Source of the DNA: Cinclus cinclus
Taxonomy: Eukaryota > Chordata > Aves > Passeriformes > Cinclidae
Assembly: GCF_963662255.1 (NCBI RefSeq)
Contig: NC_085059.1
Span: 9,271,234-9,335,233 of the forward strand
Direction: 5' to 3'
Length of the DNA stretch: 64,000 nucleotides
The position numbers were made by a program, and so were the translations under genes. This document shows positions 1 to 12,920 of this stretch, one piece after another (within the stretch, counting starts at the first letter, position 1; each line of letters opens with the position of its first letter). The notes under the pieces are model-generated. The model was not told where the DNA came from. It worked only from the letters and a program-made list of their open reading frames with translations, and did not search any database.

Positions 1-330
1 TAAGTGTTTATGTGGGCTGAAAATAATGAAGTCAAATATCCTGATTGAAATGGTGTTCATGATGTAACCATAGGTTGATCAAATTCTGTTTTGAGGTTGC
101 AGTGGTCTGTAAAATATGCATGTAGCTCCTGAATTGACCATCATGAGTCCTTGAATTGCAGAGTCTCTGCTTGTCTGTAGCATTTCTTGACTACATAGTA
201 GGTCTTAAGTTCAGACATATTACCCTGCAATATTTTGAACTTTCCCCCAGTTCATCTAATCAATGTCCTTCCAATCTATGGAAAAAGGAGGTTTTAGTGT
301 GCTGATTTCCTCTGTTTGATGTTGGAGTCG
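1..330. other. Unique AT-rich DNA, no gene seen
   Basis: No long open frame, RNA gene or recognisable repeat was seen. It is the left flank of the first solo LTR. The four bases before the LTR (gtcg, 327-330) do not clearly recur after its right end. Confidence 0.6.
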
Positions 331-668
331 TGTAGCAGTACAAAGTGGCTTGTACCTGACAGTTAATTCAGGTATTAAATAAGACCCCCTGGGCCAGTCC
401 CATGGGTCAGCCCCTGGGTGGACAATGGTAGGTTATATTCAAGCCCAAACAGGGATTTCACCCAATGATGTTCCATCCTAAGCTGCAGACACCTCCCTGG
501 TCAGAGACCTGGGTGGTCTGAACTCCCAACCAATCAGCTGTCATGAGCCAGGAAATTAAAACCCTCTATTTAAGAGGGGTTGAGAAGAATAAAGAAGCTT
601 TTGTCATATGAATCTCGGAGGGTCATGTCTCTGTCTCCAATCACAACCCAAATTAATGCTGTATTTCA
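331..668 (+). mobile_element. Solo LTR of an avian endogenous retrovirus, copy A
   Basis: A retroviral long terminal repeat with no viral genes attached. In order it shows a TG start at 331, a CCAAT box at 530-534, a TATA-like tatttaag at 567-574 and an AATAAA poly(A) signal at 588-593. It is about 85% identical by eye over its middle to the reverse complement of 2747-3083, including an exact shared run of about 35 bases. It is also recognisably related to 29622-29940 and 30807-31160. The TATA-like box and the poly(A) signal are only about 20 bp apart. That implies a very short R region with the poly(A) signal in U3, as in avian leukosis-type and MMTV-type LTRs. The 3' end (a CA at 667-668) comes from alignment to the other copies. 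No target-site duplication was found, so this copy is older or its right edge is misplaced. Confidence 0.8.
530..593 (+). promoter_or_regulatory. LTR promoter and poly(A) signal of copy A
   Basis: CCAAT box (530-534), TATA-like element (567-574) and AATAAA (588-593) lie in the order and spacing of a retroviral U3/R boundary. Present activity is unknown. Confidence 0.55.
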
Positions 669-2746
669 GATCCTGTATAGTAAGACAAAGAAATTATTTT
701 AAGCGTTCCAACAGTTTCTGCTTAAAAATCAGAATATGATGCCAAGTGGCATCTTGTGTCATTTGCTGCCAAATACCGTTTTGCCTCACAGAATTTGAAT
801 CCAGTCAAGTGGTATGAAAGCAAAATTAAAAATCGGTGTACTGCTGTTACTCGGAAGCTTTCAAGTGCACTTGGAAAACTGAGATAGATGGAAACCTTTA
901 CTGAAATATCAAATTAAAAATAGGGATTATCTCACTAATTTAAAATCAACTATCTGCAGCAGAGATTCTTGTTCTGTGGAGGATTTGCAAAGTTCAGTTC
1001 ATGTGGTTTCTGGTGACATTTTTGTGCTTGAGTTTTTGAAAAATGGGAATGATTGTGGAATAGTCTCCCATGTTTATAAATACAGTAGTACAAACTGGAG
1101 AGCTGGGTACAATTTCAACCTGTTTTCTTCCTTTACAAATAAATTCAGATGAAAAGGTTAAACTCCTTTAGAAATACTGTGTAGTTACTCTAAAACCTTC
1201 CCAAATTAACTTGCATTTGGTAATGACAAATACTGTATTGGTGTACATACATAAAAATTATTCTATACCAAATGGTATCACAGTCTGATAAAATCCTTCG
1301 TGTGGGAACTAAAATATTTCTGTAAGGTACAGGAGTCTATAAACTGGTGAATCTCACTGAGGCTACCATGGCATGTTTCCACCTGGGCATCCAAGTGAAA
1401 CTTGGGCAGTGTGTAACTCTGTGAGCAGTAACCATTGCTATCACACTGTGCAGAAGAGAACAATGTCTAAGTTCCATATAGGAATTGGTGAATTTAACAA
1501 TTAAGTGTGTGCCAGAAGGGTTGGAGAGTTTGCCTTTGGGGCTGGGCAGGCAGGGAAAAATGCCATGTGAGTTTCCTGTGAGCTGAGTTTTTTCTGCTGC
1601 ATAGGAAGTGCAACCCTTGATGCTCATTCTGTTTAATCAGTTCTGCTGGTGGATATCAGACCTCAGTGCTGAAAGCTGAGGAGCTCTTAAGAAAATAAAA
1701 AAATGGTGTTCAATTCAGTGCATGTTAGGAAAATGTAATTTTCCCCAGAAAGACAGAATTCTTTACAGAAGAGAGATTATCTCTTGAAAAAAACTGTGAA
1801 ACTAATGTAGTGGTGGAGTTATTAGAAGGTATGAACATTTTTAAACTAAGCTACTTCATTTACTAGCTGTGCATACTAGGGGGGAAAAAGAAAAAAAATA
1901 AAGAGCTTACCATTTGTTCCTATAAGGTCACACTAACTTTGTGTTATGTGGATAAAGCATGAGCACTTTCTTCTGTGTTGTGAAAAGGTGTGCATGGGAT
2001 GACTTTCTGCAAAGTAAAACATCCCTGCAAAATTCACCTTCGTGTTTCTTATTCTATTCTTGTTCAATAGTCCTTGAACTAGAACTCGTTAATGCCTTTC
2101 CCAAAAAAGAGGAAGATAACCCCAAGGGAGATATGGGCATTGCAGGGACCTCACACCTCATCTTGCACATAACACTTGTTCTGTGAATATGTTTGGATGT
2201 AAGTCCTTCTATTTTTTTTGTATTCCCTTTCTCCCCACCATTGACTTCAGGGCTGAACAGGCTTCATATATAGCAAATCATTACTAAAGTTCAGATCAAA
2301 AGGGAGTAGCTGTTAAATAAAAAGTCAGTGTTAGAATCGAGTATATCTGTACATCTCCTAACACTGTTCAAAAGCCTCTCTCTGCTTTGTGTAAAACTGA
2401 TTAAATGCTTAGTCCATCTGTCTCCCATATTTCTTTCAGTATTTCTATTTTTGCTCTTGATTCTCCTGTGCAGATCTGTGTTTTATCAAAATGCCTTCAC
2501 CTTTGGTGAAGGTCCATTGGTGAACCAGTATTAGAAACAACCTTTAGGGAAAAATTAGATATTACATACAAGTAATTTAGAAAACAGCTTCTAATCATGG
2601 TTAACTGAACTACATTCAAAACCTACCTTAATGAAAAACAAATACAAAATTTTGATGAAGGCAAAAGGTATTGCTCTAACATTTGGGGTAAACATTACAA
2701 TTTATTGGCACAGGACATGCAACGTTTCTTTGGCTTTTGCTTGATA
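669..2746. other. Unique AT-rich DNA between two inverted LTRs
   Basis: About 2.1 kb of AT-rich sequence separates LTR copies A and B. No retroviral gene remnant, RNA gene or convincing exon was found. The open frames here are under 100 codons and have no recognisable product. Because the flanking LTRs point in opposite directions, this stretch is not the inside of one provirus. Confidence 0.55.
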
Positions 2747-3083
2747 TGTATAACGTTAACTGGGGTCATGACTGGAGACAAACAGCATGACCCTCTGTGA
2801 TCTATGTGACAAAAGCCCCTTTATTGCTCTGTTTCCTTCTTAGAGGGGCTTGAATTTCCCTGCCGTGACAGCTGGTTGGTTGGGAGTTCTACTGCTCAGC
2901 TCTCTGACCAGAGGGTGTCTGCAGCTTAGGATGGAACATCATTGGGTGAGATCTCTGCTTGGGTTTGAATATAACCTGTCATTGTTCACCTAGGGGCCTG
3001 TTTATCCATCAGGCTAATCAAACTGAGTTACTTATAGATGGCTGAATTAACTGCCTGGCTACAAGCCAGCTTGTGATGTGACA
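2747..3083 (-). mobile_element. Solo LTR of an avian endogenous retrovirus, copy B
   Basis: Minus-strand LTR of the same family as 331-668. Read on the minus strand it begins tgtcacat and ends ataca. The four bases gata occur immediately before 2747 and immediately after 3083, giving a perfect 4-bp target-site duplication that fixes both edges. Minus-strand AATAAA (the complement of tttatt) lies at about 2820-2825. The TATA-like box seen in copy A is degraded. A 4-bp duplication is typical of ERV1 (gammaretrovirus-like) integrases. No internal viral sequence is attached. Confidence 0.85.
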
Positions 3084-6000
3084 GATACATAAATGTGAAG
3101 TGGATATATCACATGTGAATGGTTTTGCACTGTGGTCACTGGCTGGTTTCTAGTTTATTTTCAGATTTATAGGCTAGTTTCTTTCATTAAAACTGTATTT
3201 TCATTTTGACTTGTAAGGCTGCTTCTTTTCCTTCCTGTTTGCATCTATTCCCAGAAGAGCCCTGTTAGCATATATGCTGAGTAGAGCATCAGGAGGATGC
3301 AGATCAAATGCCCTTTGAAAATGAGCATCTGGGCGTTTTAAAAATTTTTTTTACTTATTTCCTTTTTTTTTTTTTTTTGAATGGCAGTAATTAAATTCAG
3401 GCAAAATTTCATTTCTTGCTCATACTATGGAGCAGTATTAGGTGTTTTCATGCTCTGTCACCTTTTTTTTTTTTTTACTTTTCTATTTATGGTAGTTCCT
3501 TAGAAAACATTTTATCTTTATATTCAGCCTATCAAGCACGAAAGCCAGCAGACTTCACAGTATCACACTCTCTGTACAGGAGTTCATCTTGTTGCTGCCA
3601 CTGCTGCATTCCACACTGTTCTGATGGGGGAAAATGGTTGTTTTGAAATGGTTGTTTTTAATGGCTGATGTTTGAGTGACAAAAACAGAGGGGGCACCCA
3701 TGGCTCATCAGAAAATGATACTATTAGAACCAAGTGAGCAGACACACAAGAGGTTGCAGAGCTTTTGGGAGCGATATGCTGAACACCAGCACCTCTTATC
3801 AGCATTAGCATTCTCTGTTCATTGCAGAGACTCTTTAAAATGCCATTTGCATTGATGATGGTATAATTGACATGGCTCCCTAAGGAGCTGTGAGGATTGT
3901 AGGAAGCTGAAATCTCAGGAAAAGTCATCTGTTCTTGGGACTTTTTAATAGTCTGACATCTCATTGCTGGCAGGTTTTGCTTTGTTGTATGTTATCATTC
4001 TATTAATAAAGGGCCATCAGTATTACGGCTTTTCTCAAGTTCCCAGCAGTATTTTTGTTAAATCTAATTAAACATTAACTTGCTAATTAGCATTACCACT
4101 TCATTCTATTGCATAATTGACTTCATATTTCTGTCTTGAATGGCTTTTCTGGAAGATATAGTGAAATAAACTTATATAATGAAATTATTAACTTACATAA
4201 GGTTTCATTATTTCAGCAGTAAAAGAAGTAGGATATGCAGTAAAAATTCTGTATTTGGTTTCCAGATCTCTAAAGGCTAGGGGTAAGGCAAGTGTACAAA
4301 TCAATGACTAATAACTACAGATTTAAAGAACTTAAAATGTTAAAGGGATTTGGGAATGAATACATGATTTGTATATCTACGTGCTATGTATTCAGGGAAA
4401 AGATCTTGGTAATGAAAATGGTATCAGAAGGAGCAGAAGAGGTGCTGAATCTGTGGCATGTGTGATTCCTTGTCTTTGGAAACAAAAGCTTTAATTTTAA
4501 TTCAGTGAAAGATATTGGATGAAATTGTGATCTGATACTTAAGTGTAAATTTGCTGTAATTTCACTGAAGACTTAACTTAATCCTACACTAAACTACCAC
4601 CAAAAATTACATTTTGTTAGTCCATATTCTTTTAACTTATAATTTAGGTGAAGCCCCTTGCTCTGAAAGGAGGTACTGTGTTAAGCTCTTTCAGATGAAC
4701 ATTGGACATAATGGTAATTTTAGGCACTCCAAAGAGAAATTGCAATGGTGAGCAATTTTGAGTGCTTATTTTATGCAAAGGTTGAAATGCAATTCCTGAG
4801 CAACAAAGGATTGCAGTTTAAATTTCAGCTTTTTGTATGGGCAAAAGAAGTTTGAAAACAGTTAGTAATTGTGTTTAGTGAGCATTTATATTAAGTGTGT
4901 TAAAGACACAAACCAACCACATTATGCATCAAATTATGTAAGGCACAGGGAGAAGAAGGTCTAAAGTGATTTTTTTGGTGCAAGTTTTCCCATGATTTTG
5001 TCCTGAATTCTAGGTATTTTATGTTAATTTTGTCAGTTAAAGAATTATTGAAGGTTTAGAAGTGCCTGTACAGAGTAGAGACTGACAAAGGATTTTCTTT
5101 TTTGAAATTGTAAATGAGAAAGTAGGAAGACAATATTAGATGATTGTGGAAAGAAAAGTGGAAAGATTTGGACTAACTAGTGTTAAGGTAGATGCAGTTT
5201 ATGACACAAAAGTCTTGACAAATTCACTCTCATAGGCTTTTTTCTTTTTCTTTTTGACAATCCAAAGAAACACAGCAGTGCCTTTTTACAGGTCTAATAG
5301 TGATTGATGCACCATTGGAAAAGAAGATCAAGGCTGGAGGTATAACAAACAATTCAGGCACTTCACAGAGATTGCCTGACACACAGCCAAGGGAATGACA
5401 AAGTTAAGCTACCACATTTAGTTTCCCTTTCTTTCTCTCTCACAAGTGTTTGCACTGTACCCTTATTTGTCTAAAAATTAATCTCATGTGTCATCTGCCA
5501 ACCAGTGCAAGAAACACAGTGTGGTGTGTGAAATGATTTAATATTGGTGCTTCAAATCTAGGTAGTTCTTTCTTCATGTAAATGCTTTTGAATCTATTTA
5601 TGCTATCATAGGTTAAAGGAGATACTCAAGAATAGGGAGCTTGATTCTGTTTATTTGTACTTTTTGAAAACATTAAATACTAAAGGTATTAAAGAAGATA
5701 CCTTTCTATAATTTTTGATTTTCAAACTTCTGAATTACACAAGAAATATGAATGGTCACAGTGAACCATGGCATGTTTCCTCTTCCTATTTTTGTTCAAG
5801 TAACTGCTGCTATTTGCAATTGTAATTCTCTTTTTGCATCTTGCCCTGCATTTTCAAGGAGCTGGTGCTGAAAACAATGACCCTCAGACTGTTATTTATC
5901 ACAAAACATTTACCAATGTTGGCATCTTTGTAACTTGATAAAATTCTTGCTCTGGTAATTTAATTTCCCTTGCCTCAGGTATCTGTATAATTTCCTGGAA

Positions 6001-8299
6001 TTACATTTTTCATGTCTTATTGCCTGTTGAGCAGTGGCTGTGTTGTACCCAAGCTGAAGAATGGGATGCAGGGGGGATGAACCGTTCCTGATGTTTCTTG
6101 AAACAATCTGAAAGGTTATTAGTACCTCTAGGAATTTTTAAAATCCATGTTCTGTTAATGCCAAAGAAATTATTATTCAAAGCTTAGCCTTTTTCCAAAG
6201 GGGTGGTGGAAGGAAATTCAGTCATATCACTAGTGTATCCTAAGCACAGAAATTGCTTACGAATTTGCATTGTAGCTTATGAGTACTGCTGTGTTTTCAG
6301 TACTCCTGCATGCTAGTATAGAAGGAAAAAGATAAACTCCTTTTTCCTATCTTTATGCCACATTGGAGAGAAATTCTTTGGTTTTTTTAACTGTGTTCTT
6401 TTTATGGATAGCTGTTTTAAATTATACCTGACCTTCAGTAGCCTTGTCCTAGGAACTGCCATGGACTTTTTCTTACCACATCATGAAATGGCTCTCAGTT
6501 TAAAACCCCATGCAAAGCCAGTCAACCAAAATACTTTCACTACTTCTCTGCCATGTCTGTGTTACAAGAGCCTGAATGACAGTGATTCTGAACCTCTACT
6601 TTATCCAGTACTGATTCTGGTTTTGTCCTTTTTTTCTCCAGGAAAGAAGGAAATTCTGAAAATAATAAAATTAATATTTTCAGGCTTGAACTTTGTAAGT
6701 GACTGACTCAATTCGAGCTTTTTCAGGCCAAGGGTATTTTCTGCAGGATGGTACCTACCTGCAAAGTAGGAATTTGGATTTCTGAAAAATACTATGATAA
6801 AATGTGTGAAAGGTGAGAGGTGTTAAACTCAGAACTGTTTGGTGAGTCTTCATAGACTTCACTTGAACTTTGTGTCCTTCTGGGACTACAAGTCCACAAG
6901 CACTTGGCAGAAGTTTGGATTGTTTGGTGTCCCAACTATGAGAGATTTTATGTTTAATATGTAGTTTTTATGGTATGCAATTTTCTTAGACACTAGAAGA
7001 TGGAGCTTTCCCTTTTTCTTAGACAAGAAAAATGACATCTCATTGCTTTAAAGTAAAAAGAGGTATAAGACATCCACATGAAGAGTCACAGACATCTTTT
7101 TCAATCGAAACTTCATGTAAGAAGTAGCAAGTGGAAGCTTTTAAATTCCTGCCAGTGGTGCAGTCTCTAGAGATGCCATTAAGATACACCAAAAGTATTC
7201 AGCATGCACTAAAACCTGTTCCAAGCTGTGCCCTGGTGATGTCTGGGAAGAGTAGCTGCCTTTCATGTAAGTGGAGTTGTCTGCACACTGTCCTAAAACC
7301 AACAGCAGTTAACGGAATGTTTTCTATAAACTTTAGTACCTGGTAGTTATTTCCAGCCCTGTTACTGTGTCAGGAGTAGCATTACATTTGGATGTCAGGA
7401 AGCCAAACAAATCTGATATGGTGAGAAATTTACATGGTTTAAACTGGGCCTGGATTCTTTCTTGAAAATTCACTTTCCTTTTCAGCTTGAAAAACCAGAA
7501 ATTCAGTGAACAGAGTATTACCAAGGCCCTTGATGAAAATGCAGATGTCTTGATGCTGGAATACATGTCAATGCAGAGAGAGCCAAGCGTCCTTTGTTTT
7601 CAAGCTGCTAATTATTCACAGAAAAGATTAAAACTAAGTACGGTTTTCCCAAATGATTTGATATTATACTCTGAATTTAAAGTACATTATGCAAAATGCT
7701 GATGTGGTAGAAAGGATTTTTGTCAGTGTAAGGCTTCAAGGTTGTCATGGCATTTGGGCTACTAAAATCTAGGACAACAGGGAGTATGGTTGCAAGAAAA
7801 TACATTGCAGCAAGGCAGCTGATGTCATGATGTGTATCACCTGTGCTCTGTTGTAGGAGGAACAATTTATTGCTGGCCATCTCCCCTTCCCTGGAAGGTG
7901 TAGTAGACTTTGATCTGTGGTATGTGGGAATTACTTTCATGTGTGGTGGCCAGGTCACTTAGTTCTAGCCATGTAGCTGTGGTCAGTTTGACTCATAGCT
8001 AGTTAATGCAATTTGGATTTTTCAGCCTGCAGTGCTAGAAAATATTAATTATGATCAAACTTGACATTATGAGCAAAAATTTTAGTTGAATATAATTTTA
8101 GGAAGTCATCTGTGCCTTTTGGGCCTTGTTCCTAATTATGCAGGTTGTCTAGAAGATGTTGTTTTAAGCATCCTAATAATACAGTTTTTATCTGAATTTT
8201 GCATATTACAATTTTCATTTATACAGAGAAAATTGATGTGTCTTGAAGACAGTGTGTTTTTCTGGAAGCAGACGTGATGTGCTGTAGTTATAATATGTA
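3084..8299. other. Unique AT-rich DNA with two poly-T runs
   Basis: No recognised gene. T runs of 16 and 14 bases lie at 3363-3378 and 3463-3476. A TAAT-rich block at about 4020-4150 has the look of a regulatory element but cannot be judged from one sequence. Open frames of up to 126 codons (for example 3584-3964 on -) have no recognisable protein features. Confidence 0.5.
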
Positions 8300-8425
8300 G
8301 ATTGTCCCACTCTGCACTGCACTGATGTGACCCCATCCTGAGTACTGTGTGCAGCGTTGGGTGCCTCAGTACAATAAGCACACCAGACTCTCAGAATATG
8401 TCCAGAGATGATTTTATGATGGGAT
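8300..8425 (+). mobile_element. Old CR1 LINE fragment (3' part of the reverse transcriptase region)
   Basis: The sequence keeps the order of phrases found near the 3' end of the avian CR1 non-LTR retrotransposon ORF2: a GAGTACTGTGTGCAG-like segment at about 8339-8355, then the CTCAGTACAA and GTCCAGAG-like segments. It carries many substitutions and small indels and is 5'-truncated, as most CR1 copies are. It does not code for a working protein. CR1 is the main LINE of birds and other reptiles, so this supports a bird source. Edges are approximate. Confidence 0.72.
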
Positions 8426-8668
8426 ATAATATTTTCTTGGTCTCTCTTCTGGAATTTATTAGGAGGCAGGTGTGAATTTCTTTGATGGGGATACTATTAA
8501 CCTCAGCTGAGCAGGAATGTCATTGCATTTAATGAAAAATGGTGGTGGTCAGAAGCCTTGGATGTAGAGAAGAAAACACAGCTGGCTACCTGTAAGGGAC
8601 ACTTGTTTTCTTGCTTTGTGGTTTTTGTGTTCTTGTTTTTGTTTTTTTTTCCCCCCTGTATTCTGCAG

Positions 8669-8759
8669 TCTGAGATACAGGGAGCAGTTGGTAATAGGAA
8701 CTGAGAGGCCAAGGAAGCCAGTGCTGAGGAAAATGAAAGCAATTGTCAAGCAGAGGCAG
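8669..8759 (+). other. Candidate internal exon with strong splice sites, gene unknown
   Basis: Seen directly: a long pyrimidine tract (about 8636-8660) leads into TTCTGCAG, ending at 8668. A 91-bp segment follows and ends CAGAGGCAG at 8759, directly before GTGAGAT, a good 5' splice site. One forward frame is open through the segment. It reads as a basic, charged peptide of 30 residues rich in Arg and Lys (containing ERPRKPVLRKMK), and the other forward frames hit stops. I do not recognise the peptide. It could be an exon of a host gene spanning the window, a lncRNA exon, or a chance pairing of splice-like motifs. No neighbouring exon was identified. Confidence 0.3.
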
Positions 8760-11700
8760 GTGAGATCTTCTCTTGGGACTGCAAAGTTCATAAATCTGTT
8801 ATGCAGCCTTTGTGGGTAAGGAACACAGGCCTTGCACAGATTTGACATTTATGGGACTGTTTTACCAGCTGTAACTAACTGCTGTGGCCCTTGATCCCTC
8901 CTCATTATTTCCAGCTATGGCTCTTGAGAAAAGAGCAAAGGTCCCTGATATTCTAAAAGAAAATTAGAAATAGAGCTCTGTGTGTGTGTAATTTTTTGGT
9001 TCCTTCCTGGTAAAAGGCGAAAAGTAGAAGAAATAAATTTATTCCTTATGCATTATTATGTAAGACAGTTTTACCAAAAATACTTGGGAATTATCTAGGG
9101 TGAAAGGAAGGTCATGCTTTTGTCAAAGTATTAACTATTACCCAGCATGTCTCAGAAAGTGCTTCTATTATTCCTGGCTATTTTGACACGTTTTTCTAAT
9201 AAACGCTGGGAAATTCAAGAATTGTAGAAGTTGCTGTGGTAGTTAAACATGAATCACATCCTATGCTGATTGACTGGAGCTGTTGGCTCTCCTTTATGGG
9301 TGAAGGAAGACTCCACGATAACTGCTAGGGGAGGCTGTGCTGGAAGCCTTCAGCTGGTGCACGCCCCACATTCTGGGCTTGTCTCTCAGATATTCAAAAG
9401 CAATCTGGGCCATGTGCTCTGTTTGAGCTTAGAATCATCTTATTCATGATGACTGCAGGGAAACCTGACCCCAGGTAATACTTGGGAATAAGCAGAGCTA
9501 TTTCAATCCAATCTGTTTAAGAACTCTTGCCTACTTTGCGCTCTTTACTAGAGAAAAAAGTACTAATGTTTGCTTTTCCTCTCATAAAACTTGCTTGCTA
9601 TTGACAGCTCCCAATATTTAGAAGAAAGAAATTTGCTAAAGGCACAGGGATTGCAGTTCAGGTCTCTCATTTTTCTCCTTTTCAGTCAAAAAGCTCCCCA
9701 AGTTTCTTCTCTCTTATTATTTTCTCAGTACCTCTGAGCATAATATTACCTTGCTTTTGAAAAAAAGAAAAAGTATCTTTTATTTTGAGAGCTCAAAAAA
9801 AGTATCATGACTTTTCTAGTTTCAGGGCTCTGTGCTGTCACTTGTTTTGTCCATCTGCTGTTGTGTCTGTGGGATGGGTTTTTGCCCATCTGTGACTTCA
9901 TTCTGTTATTTGTGTGCCTGGCTCTGTCAGGCTTGTCTCCTGTTAATTTGTTCTAAATCTGTTTGCTATTCCTAGTAGCAATCACTCAATGCTTCTCTTT
10001 TCACCTTATTTCTGCTTGGTGCATTTGATGAGTGTTTGTGTTTTCTGCTTCAGACTGTAGATGGTGGCTGAGGAGGGACAGGAATGTCTTCATTCAGACA
10101 GAACAAACAGCTGTGGTTTATGCTGACACAGGCTCACTTCAGGTGACTTCTTGCCAACCTGGTTTCACATTGGTGATTTCTCTTGACACTGACACTGCTC
10201 AGTTCATGTTTTTTTGCTTTAAGAAAGGCTGCTACTCTGCTGGTGAGAGTCCTTTCCCCACTGCTTTCCAAGAGAAATCTTCCCTGCTTTTATTTCTAGA
10301 TTAAACCATAAAGACTGAAAAGGGCTTAGCATCACCATTTGTTTCAGCTGAAGCTTTGAGTGTTCAGGAAGGCCTGTCTTGTTCATGTTCATGGTAGTGT
10401 TTATTTCTCTCTTTGAAAATGAGCAACCTATCAGAATAAGTTAATGTAGGATGGGAGTCATGGAGTCTTCAATGAGCTTTTCACCACTTTCTCACAAGCC
10501 ACTAACAGGCAGGCCAGCATATCCAGAAAAAAATGGCCCAGTTCTAAGTTCACCAAATGAAACCAGGGCCATTTTTGCCTCCTCTCCTACCCTGGAATTG
10601 CATCTCTCTATCCCTCCTTGAAGTGGCTTAATCTAAACTAGTTAAAGTGTTATGCTGAAGTACACTTGATTTGCTTTGTTTTCTTAAAATCATGTTATCA
10701 TCCTATTGACCATGTTAGTCATGTATCACTGGTTTCTGGTACTTGAGTTATTGTTGACCAAAGCAGCAGGATGATTTCAGTGTTCCAGGTAAACTACTGA
10801 AATCTCTAATGGTTGGTTAGAAGTTGAAAAAGCAGTAAAAAATGAAATAGAAAATATACTCAATTAATTAAATATCTTTGTCCCATTTTGCTTGACTTCA
10901 GAAGATGTGCCTTCTGTGGAAAGTGTGTAGTTTCTTATGAATTTACTTGCCAAGCTTCTGGATTTTTAACGAGGTGTCTAGGAGTAGGTTTTGTGGGTTG
11001 ATTGACTTCTCTTCATAAAGCATAGAAATACAAAAAAATACAGTTTCTCTCTACAGAAAGTCATTGTACTGTTGTAAATCCAGAAACACCAGCTGTTGGT
11101 TTGGTTTTGCTTCAGGCTGAGTTTGAAATTGCTTGATGCATTGATACATTAAGTGTGTTTGCTTGCCCTTACAGGGTTGTATCCTGTTAAATGTAGTTAG
11201 TTTAGTTTTGAAAATCTTATATTTGTGGTGCTTCGTATGTAGATGGTATTGGTATCCTTGTAGCATTTGTTTTTTTGAGCTTCAGTATATGCTCCGAGCC
11301 ATGACTTAATGTAGCTCTTGTCTGAAGGATTAGATTTGCTGCTGTGCAGTGCTTTTCCTCCAGCTTGCTTGGTCCCTGAAGCAGAAAAGTGTTCAGCATT
11401 TAACTATTCCTTGTGTATGAGTTGTTTGACTCGTACCTGCCTCCTACCAAGTCATGTATTGGTCATCACTTCACCAATTTTTTCTACGGTGTCTTACAGA
11501 GAAAAGTATAATGATAAAAGAATTTTTCTAAGCTTATGTCCACTCAAACAGAGCATATATGAAGTAAATCTCTAGTGTCTTTCCCCAGTTCCTGCTTAGG
11601 TGGTATTAGTATTCCCTGGGGGTGCACTGGTGTATAGGCTTTTGTCTGCAGAAGCAGGTATGCTGATAGTTTTTGTAAAAATCATTTCAGTGTCAGTGCA

Positions 11701-12883
11701 AGATAAAACTAGTAATAAAAGCCTCTTTTCCTTCTGAAAGTCAGTTTGGACCAAGTCAATTTTATTATTATCTTGTCTGCTATGTATGAGAGTCCTGGTG
11801 GATATGTTCCCAGCTTCTACTTTATTACCAAAATATGAACAGGGAAAGTAAAACTATTAAAAAAATTAAAAGGTGAGAGCATATCACAATCTCCAGGAGC
11901 TATAAGACAATAACAGGACTGGGGCATGAATATGTAGAAGAATTTTATCATGTCTACTTAATCTCTCACAGCACAGCGCAGAGCCCTTAACGTTTTGTCC
12001 ACGTGAGAACAGTAGATTAATGTTCTGAGTCGGAGTATTGACAGGAAAAGAAGAGAAAATGGAGTTAATTTTCATGGAAAATACCTGTTTCGTGTTTACT
12101 TTTCTTTAGCTCCGTGCTGCCCAAGTACCATCGTCCTAGCTCCCGAGCCCTGAAGGTGGCAATCTTGTGCTGTCTGGGAGAAGCAATTCCCAGCCTTTCC
12201 CAACTGCACCTGGGAGCCTGTGGGTTAAGGGCAGGAGAGAGGGGATGGCAGCAGATGAAAAGAGAATTTATTTTTTTCACTTCCTTTCTTCAGCTTTTAA
12301 GTCTTGCATCCCTCAATATTTCTTCAGAACTGCTTAATCCCCAGGACTTAGTGCAGCAATTAGCTGGTGAGGAGGGGAGGCAGCAGCAGTGCAGCACTGC
12401 TGGCAGAGCATGGGAAGGTAAAGCTTGCAGCAGGGACACCCTGTAGCTTTTCAGGGCTCGAGTGGGATCACTAAAGGAGTCTTAACTTCATTTTCCCTGG
12501 TGCAGCATGACCCCACTTTTCACTAAATTCACAACTTCCTTTAATTTCTGTCAAGCAGAAATTGTTCCATGGAAGGATGGCTGAGAAGGATGTGGCCCAT
12601 TCCAGTTCCAGGGTTTGGTGATTATTCATCTTGCAACCTTTATCAGCAGGACCTAGAAGAGTGTAGGTCTGAAATTCAGAATACACTTTGGAAAATGTAA
12701 TCATTTTATAGATGAAGATTAGAAAAGGAAAAAAGCCTTCAGTAACCAGTTTTAAGAGAAACAGGACTAATGTGACACTTTAACACTGTATTTGCAAGTA
12801 GTTTCCTGCCTATGTTCTTTTACAGTAAAATAGACTTTGCTGTGTTTTATGTACTACTAAAACTATATGTGATTCTTTCTCTC

Positions 12884-12920
12884 TGTGTATATATCTATAT
12901 ATACAGAAAGATATATATAT
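12884..12920. repeat. TA-rich simple repeat
   Basis: Imperfect TG/TA alternation interrupted by a short cagaaag segment. A simple microsatellite. Confidence 0.85.

Noticed and set aside
331..3083. Two LTRs as ends of one provirus
   Set aside because: They are in opposite orientation, copy B has its own target-site duplication, and no viral gene remnant lies between them.
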